Below are positions 1 to 4,593 of a stretch of 7,486 bases of DNA, in pieces. The DNA is from Acidobacteriaceae bacterium UBA1795 (GTDB taxonomy: Bacteria; Acidobacteriota; Terriglobia; Terriglobales; Acidobacteriaceae). The position numbers were made by a program, and so were the translations under genes. Within the stretch, counting starts at the first letter, position 1. The number at the start of each line of letters is the position of its first letter. The DNA is taken from assembly GCA_002314435.1 (NCBI GenBank), contig DCFV01000096.1:22407-29892 (forward strand), written 5' to 3'. The notes below the pieces were generated by a model. The model was not told where the DNA came from. It ran no database searches and worked only from the letters and a program-made list of their open reading frames with translations.

Positions 1-86
1 AGACCGGCCCGGCGCTCAAGCGGGCGTGGCCGGAGTGCAAGGCGCGCAGTGTTGCCGCATCGATTGCCTGATCGTAAGCCGGGGGC
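1..86. other. Left-edge fragment, coding on either strand possible
   Basis: Two readings are open here. On the + strand, frame 3 runs from the edge to a TGA at 69-71, giving a 22-residue tail ending ...ARSVAASIA, which could be the C-terminus of an upstream gene. On the - strand an ATG (complement of 86-88) opens a frame that runs off the left edge, beginning MPPAYDQAIDAATLRALHSG, which could be the N-terminus of a divergent gene. Both readings share the same third-codon positions, so GC at third positions cannot separate them. No Shine-Dalgarno precedes the minus-strand ATG. I recognise neither peptide. Confidence 0.2.
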
Positions 87-92
87 ATGGAT

Positions 93-96
93 GGAG
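93..96 (+). promoter_or_regulatory. Shine-Dalgarno GGAG deciding the start of the GAF-EAL gene
   Basis: GGAG lies 5 nt before the ATG at 102. The in-frame ATG at 87 has only a G-run ending 1 nt before it, which is too close to serve. This favours initiation at 102 over 87. Confidence 0.5.
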
Positions 97-101
97 CAGA
101 G

Positions 102-1505
102 ATGCAGCAGGCGCAATGCGACACCGGCGAAGCCGGCAACGATCTGGAAGCAGCGCGGCTTGCCGATCTGGAATCCTACGGTATCCTCGATACTCCCCCA
201 GAGGCCTGCTACGACGTCATCACACACCTCGTCGCGGACTACTTCGGCGCCGCTGCTGCAACAGTGGCTTTTGCCGACAAGACCCGTGTGTGGACCAAAT
301 CCCGCTACGGACCTGTCGTGCGCGAACTGCCGCGGGAGAATTCAATTTTTGAGATGGTCTACGCGGCCGACGGCCCCGTGATTGTGGAGAACATCCCTTC
401 CCATCCAGCGTTTCAGCGTCACAGGCTGCATGTGCGCGAGCTTGGCTTTGGCTCTCTGGCTGGTGTGCCGGTGTACTCCGCCGCGGGCCGGGTACTGGGC
501 ATGCTCGCCGTGTTTTGCAAGGATGCCGGATCGGCATTTACGTCGCTGCAGATTGAGCGGCTCGAGAGCATGGCCGGCATGGTGTCGACGCAGATGGAGT
601 TGCAGCGGCTGCGCAAAGCCACGCCGTGGCATGCGCGGCATTGCGCGCCGCGCGCGGTGGATGCAGCGGCGGGCGAAGAATGGCCCACCGAAGACGATCT
701 GCGCGAAGCCGTGGATCAGCATCAGATGGTGCTGCACTACCAGCCGGAGATTGACCTGCTCACGCGCCGCATCGTCGGTGTGGAGGCGCTCATCCGCTGG
801 CAACATCCCGAGCGCGGTCTGCTGCCTCCCGCCAGCTTCATTCCCCAGGCCGAGGAGAACGGGGCGATTCTGCCCATCGGCGACTGGAGTGTGGCCGAGG
901 CCTGCCGGCAGATTCAGGAGTGGAACCGGCTCGACCCGCGCAACAGCTCCCTGCGCGTTTTCGTGAACTTATCGGCGCGGCAGTTCTCTCGCCGGGACCT
1001 GGCAGACCACGTTGAGTCGCTGTTGCTCGAGACCGGCACGCCCAGCCACCAGCTTGGCCTGGAGATGACCGAATCCAGCCTCATGACCAATATAAGCACC
1101 GCGCGGGAGGTGCTGACGGACCTGCGCGCGCTGGGCATTTCTCTGCTTATGGACGACTTTGGCACCGGCTACAGCTCGCTCAGTTACCTGCACTCGTTCC
1201 CCTTCGACGTGCTCAAGATCGACCGCTCGTTTGTTGGGCGCATGACGGAAGGCGACCAGCCGCTGCAGATTGTGCGAACGATCATTGAACTGGCGCGCGT
1301 GCTGAAGATGTCGGTGGTGGCAGAAGGCATTGAGACCTTTGAGCAGTACCGGCTGCTACGCCAGCTGGGCTGCCGCTACGGTCAGGGATTTCTGTTTGCC
1401 CGCCCCATGACGGCCGAGGCTATGACCGAGTTGCTGCAGCTGCCGGGGCGCATCCTGCCCGAGCGCGAAGGCCCGCCCAGTCTGTCTGTGATTTGCCTCG
1501 CCTGA
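102..1505 (+). CDS. GAF-EAL protein, predicted cyclic-di-GMP phosphodiesterase
   Basis: This is a predicted cytosolic enzyme that linearises c-di-GMP to pGpG, with an N-terminal sensory GAF domain. Numbering is from the ATG at 102 (467 aa); a start at 87 adds five residues. Residues about 17-165 form the GAF domain, opening with the typical L..YGILDTPPE segment. Residues about 197-450 form the EAL domain. Every residue expected for activity is visible: the EAL motif at 228-230 (VEALIRW), N289 in NLSARQF, E321 in EMTE, the loop-6 motif DDFGTGYSSL from 351, K372 in LKIDRSF, E408 in VVAEGIET and Q428 in QGFLF. There is no GGDEF domain, transmembrane segment or signal peptide, so it should be a soluble, dedicated phosphodiesterase. 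The GAF ligand is unknown. The usual Cys in the R..S.C stretch of related GAF domains is Phe here (RENSIFEM). The next gene is on the same strand about 117 nt downstream. Confidence 0.93.
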   Translation: MQQAQCDTGEAGNDLEAARLADLESYGILDTPPEACYDVITHLVADYFGAAAATVAFADKTRVWTKSRYGPVVRELPRENSIFEMVYAADGPVIVENIPSHPAFQRHRLHVRELGFGSLAGVPVYSAAGRVLGMLAVFCKDAGSAFTSLQIERLESMAGMVSTQMELQRLRKATPWHARHCAPRAVDAAAGEEWPTEDDLREAVDQHQMVLHYQPEIDLLTRRIVGVEALIRWQHPERGLLPPASFIPQAEENGAILPIGDWSVAEACRQIQEWNRLDPRNSSLRVFVNLSARQFSRRDLADHVESLLLETGTPSHQLGLEMTESSLMTNISTAREVLTDLRALGISLLMDDFGTGYSSLSYLHSFPFDVLKIDRSFVGRMTEGDQPLQIVRTIIELARVLKMSVVAEGIETFEQYRLLRQLGCRYGQGFLFARPMTAEAMTELLQLPGRILPEREGPPSLSVICLA

Positions 1506-1622
1506 GCCGGTGCAGTTCCAACCTGGTGCAGCGCGCGAGCTGTGCCGAAACGGGACGCGCTCCAGGAAGAATCGGCCGCTATTCCCTATTGTTTCCTTCG
1601 GTTGCGTCCTATGCTTGCCAGC

Positions 1623-2315
1623 ATGCCGGGAAACGCAGCCGTGTCCGCCTCTCCAAAGCACAAGAGCTTCGCCAGCCACTTGACGGGTTTCGCAACCCAG
1701 TCGCGTCCTGATCCGGATTGGAAGGATGACGGGCTCGAGGACGATATCGCTACCCTCAGCTATGAGCAGGCTCTGCGCACGCACGCGAGCATTCACCCAG
1801 TCGCTCCGCCACCTTTCTCCGCCGCGCACTCGGTCGCGAAAGCCTCGGCCAGCCGTCGTTCCTCGCCTCGCTCGAAACCGCATGGGCACAAACCACCGGC
1901 TCCCGCGCGCATTGCGGAATGGGCGCCGAGGCCGACTGTTCGGAAGGCTGCGCCGCAACCCGCGTCCAGTGCGCAGCTCAGATCAGCCAGCGTAACTGTA
2001 CGGTTGAGCGTGGAAGAGAGAGCGCAGCTGCAGCAGAGAGCCGCTTCGGCTGGGCTTACGGCCTCGGCCTACCTGCGCTCCTGCCTGTTTGAAGCAGAGG
2101 CCCTTCGCGCGCAGGTGAAGGAAGCGCTGGAGCAGTTCCGCACGGGCGCTGTACCGAGCGAAGCCGACAAGACTCGACATACCGAGAGCATGGGTCACGG
2201 CTTCAGCTCGGGCTCAGATTCGGGTACAGATCCGGACACCGCCCAGGCCGCGCAAACGCGGCGTTGGTGGCTTCCGTCGCGCTGGCTGGGCGGCAAGTAC
2301 GCGCGCACTGCGTGA
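1623..2315 (+). CDS. Unrecognised basic protein with MobC/CopG-like ribbon-helix-helix segment
   Basis: I do not recognise a named family. From the ATG at 1623 the product is 230 aa. The first 120 residues look disordered: Ser/Ala/Pro/Arg-rich, with one acidic patch around 30-45 (DPDW..DGLEDDIATLSYEQALR). Residues about 122-172 have a ribbon-helix-helix pattern: a short strand VTVRLS, a helix from EERAQLQQRAASAG, a turn GLTASAYLR, then a long second helix to about EALEQF. This resembles the DNA-binding part of plasmid mobilisation MobC and CopG-type proteins. The tail is Ser/Gly/Asp-rich and ends in a Trp/Arg-rich segment (RRWWLPSRWLGG). The start is uncertain. GTG 1542, ATG 1611 and ATG 1623 are all in frame and none has a clear Shine-Dalgarno; 1623 is preferred because the codons before it look non-coding. 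DNA binding is inferred. No relaxase or plasmid gene is nearby, so a mobilisation role is not supported. Confidence 0.72.
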   Translation: MPGNAAVSASPKHKSFASHLTGFATQSRPDPDWKDDGLEDDIATLSYEQALRTHASIHPVAPPPFSAAHSVAKASASRRSSPRSKPHGHKPPAPARIAEWAPRPTVRKAAPQPASSAQLRSASVTVRLSVEERAQLQQRAASAGLTASAYLRSCLFEAEALRAQVKEALEQFRTGAVPSEADKTRHTESMGHGFSSGSDSGTDPDTAQAAQTRRWWLPSRWLGGKYARTA

Positions 2316-2318
2316 GTT

Positions 2319-2334
2319 GGGTAGTTTTCTACTC
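2319..2334. terminator. Small hairpin between convergent genes, possible weak terminator
   Basis: GGGTAG (2319-2324), a TTTT loop and CTACTC (2329-2334) form a 6-bp stem with one G-T pair. It lies in the 13-nt gap between the two converging stop codons and overlaps the stop of the methyltransferase gene. No T-tract follows on either strand, so it is not a classical intrinsic terminator. Confidence 0.2.
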
Positions 2335-3672
2335 CACTTCCAGCACGAGGCACTTCAGATACTCGGTCTCAGGCAGGTTGAGTATCACCGGATGATCGAG
2401 TGCTGCGCCGCGCCGTTCTAGCAGGCGGACCCGGCGGTGGGCGTCGGCTGCGGCAGAAGCCACTGCGCCTTCCAGGTCCGTCCAGCTGACGTGGTGCGAG
2501 CAGGAGCAGGTGACCAGCAGGCCGCCAGCGCGGAGCATGCGCAGTGCACGCAGATTCAGCTCCTTGTAGCCGCGCAGTGCGCCTTCCACGGCGCGCTTTG
2601 ACTTGGCAAAGGCGGGCGGGTCGAGCACGATGGTGTCGAACTGCTCGCGCGCGTCGGACCATCCACGCAGCAGGTCAAAGGCGTCGGCCTCAACCCAATC
2701 GACCTCGGCACTCAGTTGCGCCTGGTTGGCCGCCAAGTTGCGTTCGGCCACCTCCAGCGATGCACGCGAGGTGTCCACGCCCGTCACACGCTGGCACACG
2801 CTCGCCAGGTGCAGTGCAAAGCCACCCTGGTAGGTGCAGACATCGAGAGCGCGGCCGGTGGTGCCGAGCTCGCGCGCCCATGTGCGGGCAGCAGCGTAGT
2901 TCAGGCGCTGATCGAGAAAGGCACCGGTCTTCTGCCCGGCGTTGGCGTCGTAGTGGAACGCGAGGCCATTCAGATGGAACTGCGTGCTGGCAAGGGGCGC
3001 AGCGGTGTCCGCAGCCCACAGCGGGGCAAGGTCGGGAGCGGCCAGTCCTTCCAGCTCGCGCATGCGCGGATCGGGCCGTTCGAGAATTGAAGTTGGGGCC
3101 AAGCCGTCGCGCAGAGCTCGCACGCAAACCTCGGCCACGCCGGGGGTCAGCAGGCCGCGCGTCAGCCGCTGCACTATGGCCAGCGGGCCGTACTTGTCGA
3201 TCACCAGCCCCGGAAGCTCGTCGGCTTCGCTGAAGCATAGGCGGCAGGAGTCGGTTTCGTGGTTCAGCAACCGGCGGCGCGTTTCGATCGCCGCGCGCAG
3301 GCGCGACTCCAGCAGGGCAAGCCAAGCCGGTTCATCCAGTTCCTCGCGAGAAACCAGCCGTAGGGCAATCTGGGATGCGGGACTGTAGAGCGCGGTGCCC
3401 AGAAGCAGGCCGCGATTGTCGGCCACGGGCAGCAGGGCAGGCGGATCGTCCGGGGCGGCCTCCAGGTGCTCAATGTCCGAGGCGTAGACCCACAGGTGGC
3501 CGGCACGCAGGCGGTCGGCTGCGCGGCGGCTGATGCGCGCGCCTGGTTGCGACGGCCGTGTTGGGGCTGTGGCGGGGCGGGTGGTGGGGGAAGATGCAGA
3601 AGGCGCTGCGGGCTTGCTGGCCCGGAGCGCCTTCTGGAGGTTGGCAGGTCTCGGTCTGTGCGGCTTGGTCAT
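2329..3672 (-). CDS. rlmI: Class I SAM-dependent 23S rRNA methyltransferase, RlmI-like (COG1092)
   Basis: The product (447 aa) belongs to the RlmI/YccW family. The E. coli member makes 5-methylcytosine at position 1962 of 23S rRNA using S-adenosylmethionine; the exact target base here is inferred. Residues about 43-110 form the PUA RNA-binding domain (RISRRAADRLRAGHLWVYASDI). Residues about 147-165 carry the FSEADELPGLVIDKYG linker. The Rossmann methyltransferase starts near 240: QKTGAFLDQR at 247-256, SAM-binding motif I LDVCTYQGGFAL at 276-287, acidic D300 at the end of strand 2, DPPAF at 351-355, and the Cys-rich CSCSHH at 389-394. The family is usually about 390-400 aa. The excess here is a 42-residue N-terminal tail rich in Ala, Pro, Ser, Arg and Lys. 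The start is supported by AGGA 5 nt upstream. It lies 53 nt downstream of the cytochrome c gene on the same strand with no strong terminator between them, so read-through is possible. Confidence 0.9.
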   Translation of the reverse strand: MTKPHRPRPANLQKALRASKPAAPSASSPTTRPATAPTRPSQPGARISRRAADRLRAGHLWVYASDIEHLEAAPDDPPALLPVADNRGLLLGTALYSPASQIALRLVSREELDEPAWLALLESRLRAAIETRRRLLNHETDSCRLCFSEADELPGLVIDKYGPLAIVQRLTRGLLTPGVAEVCVRALRDGLAPTSILERPDPRMRELEGLAAPDLAPLWAADTAAPLASTQFHLNGLAFHYDANAGQKTGAFLDQRLNYAAARTWARELGTTGRALDVCTYQGGFALHLASVCQRVTGVDTSRASLEVAERNLAANQAQLSAEVDWVEADAFDLLRGWSDAREQFDTIVLDPPAFAKSKRAVEGALRGYKELNLRALRMLRAGGLLVTCSCSHHVSWTDLEGAVASAAADAHRRVRLLERRGAALDHPVILNLPETEYLKCLVLEVE

Positions 3673-3677
3673 GGGGT

Positions 3678-3681
3678 TCCT
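3678..3681 (-). promoter_or_regulatory. Shine-Dalgarno AGGA of the rRNA methyltransferase gene
   Basis: On the reverse strand AGGA is followed by 5 nt (ACCCC) and the ATG complementary to 3670-3672. This supports the long start that includes the Ala/Pro-rich N-terminal tail. Confidence 0.55.
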
Positions 3682-3725
3682 AAGGAATGATAGCCTCAGG
3701 AGCTCCGGGGACCGGCGGGCCGCGC

Positions 3726-4154
3726 TTACTTTGCCTGGATGCTCTCGATATAGCGGCTCAAATTGCTGATTCTGAGCTGCTTATCTTGAGCGTTGGTGGT
3801 GTTCATTTTGCCGAGGATGGGTCCCCATACCGGCATTTCGTTCGAACCATGTGCCTGGACGTCGGTGCCAAACTGCATGACAGCGACGATATGGGTGTCC
3901 GGGTACCGTCCATTGTTGTTCTTCTTCAAAACCGTCAGATCGGTCGGCGGGTTTTTGAGCGCCGAAGCAACCGGTCCATGTCCCTTGCCGTCCACGCCAT
4001 GACACGGCGCGCAATAGCCGGCATACATCTGCTGCCCGCTTGTAGGCGAAGTCTTGGTGACCGGAATAACGATCTTTCCACGGGATTGATCTGCATAGGC
4101 CATACCGATGGCAAAAGCCACCGTCATAGCTGTAAGTAAGAGGTGTTTCAACAT
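3726..4154 (-). CDS. Secreted class I cytochrome c
   Basis: This is a small haem c electron-transfer protein (142 aa) exported by Sec to the periplasm. Residues 1-21 form a signal peptide: MLKH, a hydrophobic core LLLTAMTVAFAIGM, then a likely cleavage after AYA before DQSRGK. The haem-binding motif CAPCH is at 48-52 inside YCAPCHGVDGKGHGP, with H52 as the proximal ligand. M107 in EMPVWG is the likely distal ligand. A C-terminal helix (LRISNLSRYIESIQ) completes the class I fold. Only one haem motif is present. The redox partner cannot be told from the sequence, since no oxidase or dehydrogenase gene is in the window. The start is fixed by a strong GGAGG 5 nt upstream. GC is about 54% by hand count over 3721-4140, against about 65% in a sampled line of the rel gene, with many A/T-ending codons at the 5' end. 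The rRNA methyltransferase gene follows 53 nt downstream. Confidence 0.9.
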   Translation of the reverse strand: MLKHLLLTAMTVAFAIGMAYADQSRGKIVIPVTKTSPTSGQQMYAGYCAPCHGVDGKGHGPVASALKNPPTDLTVLKKNNNGRYPDTHIVAVMQFGTDVQAHGSNEMPVWGPILGKMNTTNAQDKQLRISNLSRYIESIQAK

Positions 4155-4159
4155 AAGTT

Positions 4160-4201
4160 CCTCCGTTCTGGACCTCTACTCCGGAGGGGACTCTACTCCC
4201 C
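4160..4201 (-). promoter_or_regulatory. Cytochrome c leader with possible SD-sequestering hairpin and tandem repeat
   Basis: The Shine-Dalgarno GGAGG (complement of 4160-4164) lies 5 nt before the cytochrome start. On the reverse-strand RNA, CGGAGG (4165-4160) is exactly complementary to CCUCCG (4187-4182), giving a 6-bp stem with a 16-nt loop that would bury the ribosome-binding site. A competing hairpin GGGGA-GUAGAG-UCCCC (4201-4186) uses two of the same bases. A 9-bp direct repeat, CTCTACTCC on the + strand, occurs at 4174-4182 and 4191-4199 (period 17). The Shine-Dalgarno is certain. The switch-like folding is an inference. Confidence 0.4.
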
Positions 4202-4317
4202 TTGTGTAGGCGATGGGCTGTGATGGTCAACACATGGCAGAGCGGCTTGCAACACCGACGTACCAATAAGGAAACAGCTAGTATTCGAAGGCATAACCCG
4301 CGTATTTTTCTTATCCG

Positions 4318-4424
4318 TGGCGCCCAAAACTATTTGTTTTTTAGGGGCCTGTTGGACGCGAACTTGCGGCTCGTGATGAACTTACCAGAAAGGCACTTTC
4401 ATTACTTATTCTGTTGGCGCCCAA
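4318..4424. repeat. Direct repeat pair TGGCGCCCAA, 97 bp apart
   Basis: The 10-mer TGGCGCCCAA occurs exactly at 4318-4327 and 4415-4424. Each copy follows a CTTAT (4310-4314 and 4405-4409) with slightly different spacing. A second short repeat, CTGTTGG, occurs at 4349-4355 and 4411-4417. The spacing and placement between divergent promoters fit protein-binding sites, but the binding protein is unknown. Confidence 0.4.
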
Positions 4425-4426
4425 CA
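4412..4426. promoter_or_regulatory. Perfect inverted repeat TGTTGG-CGC-CCAACA, operator-like
   Basis: This is a 6-bp perfect dyad with a 3-bp centre lying in the AT-rich divergent intergenic region. It contains the second copy of TGGCGCCCAA. Size and symmetry are typical of a dimeric repressor site. It could also be a small RNA hairpin, but there is no following T-tract on the + strand. Confidence 0.35.
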
Positions 4427-4492
4427 AGATAAGTAGAGGTATAACTAGGTCGTGAAAGGAATTAGTTCGCCGACCCAAAGACAGGCGATGAA

Positions 4493-4556
4493 AGCGGGGG
4501 TACCGGCTGCGCAGCCGCGAGGGCAGCCCTCCTTGTACCAGCAGCCGATGCCCGCT
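4493..4556 (+). promoter_or_regulatory. Nested complementary segments, possible structured RNA upstream of rel
   Basis: Four perfect pairings nest together: AGCGGG 4493-4498 with CCCGCT 4551-4556; GGTAC 4499-4503 with GTACC 4535-4539; the 14-bp palindrome CGGCTGCGCAGCCG at 4504-4517; and GAGGG 4519-4523 with CCCTC 4527-4531 (CAG loop). Together they make a three-way junction with an 11-nt one-sided bulge (4540-4550). CGGCTGC (4504-4510) can pair either with GCAGCCG at 4511-4517 or with an identical GCAGCCG at 4541-4547. I do not recognise it as a known riboswitch class. No T-tract follows, so it is not a simple terminator. Whether it is transcribed is unknown. Confidence 0.35.
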
Positions 4557-4582
4557 CTCACACAATGGGAACGCAAGCGGCC

Positions 4583-4588
4583 TATAAT
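4583..4588 (+). promoter_or_regulatory. Consensus -10 element TATAAT immediately before rel
   Basis: A perfect TATAAT ends 5 nt before the rel ATG at 4594, placing the expected transcription start at or within about one base of the A of the ATG. No clear -35 hexamer lies 16-18 nt upstream. No Shine-Dalgarno fits before the ATG. The simplest reading is a promoter for a leaderless rel mRNA. Confidence 0.45.
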
Positions 4589-4593
4589 GAAGC

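Larger units (their letters stand above)
4202..4492. other. AT-rich part of the divergent intergenic region
   Basis: No gene is supported here. GC over 4261-4440 is about 45% by hand count, well below the flanking genes. It must contain the promoter of the reverse-strand cytochrome gene, but I could not identify a convincing -35/-10 pair for it. On the + strand a possible -10 element TATAAC lies at 4440-4445; the nearest -35-like TTGGCG (4414-4419) is 20 nt away, which is too far for a standard promoter. Repeated motifs are listed separately. Short open frames here lack ribosome-binding sites and recognisable protein character. Confidence 0.5.

Noticed and set aside
1589..1615. Promoter-like TTGTTT and TATGCT before the ribbon-helix-helix gene
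   Set aside because: The spacer is only 15 nt and the hexamers are weak. Kept only as a hint that the gene may start at 1623 instead of 1542.
1356..1958. Reverse-strand 200-codon frame across the end of the EAL gene
   Set aside because: It overlaps conserved EAL motifs on the other strand, is Arg-rich, and has no recognisable domain or ribosome-binding site.
4326..4342. AAAAC-tattt-GTTTT hairpin followed by Ts as a terminator
   Set aside because: The stem is five pairs, four of them A-T, and too weak. No gene reads into it on the + strand.
4410..4445. Integron attC-like core (GCCCAAC matches RYYYAAC)
   Set aside because: No paired GTTRRRY site at a sensible distance, no attC-type long hairpin, and no integrase or cassette genes nearby.
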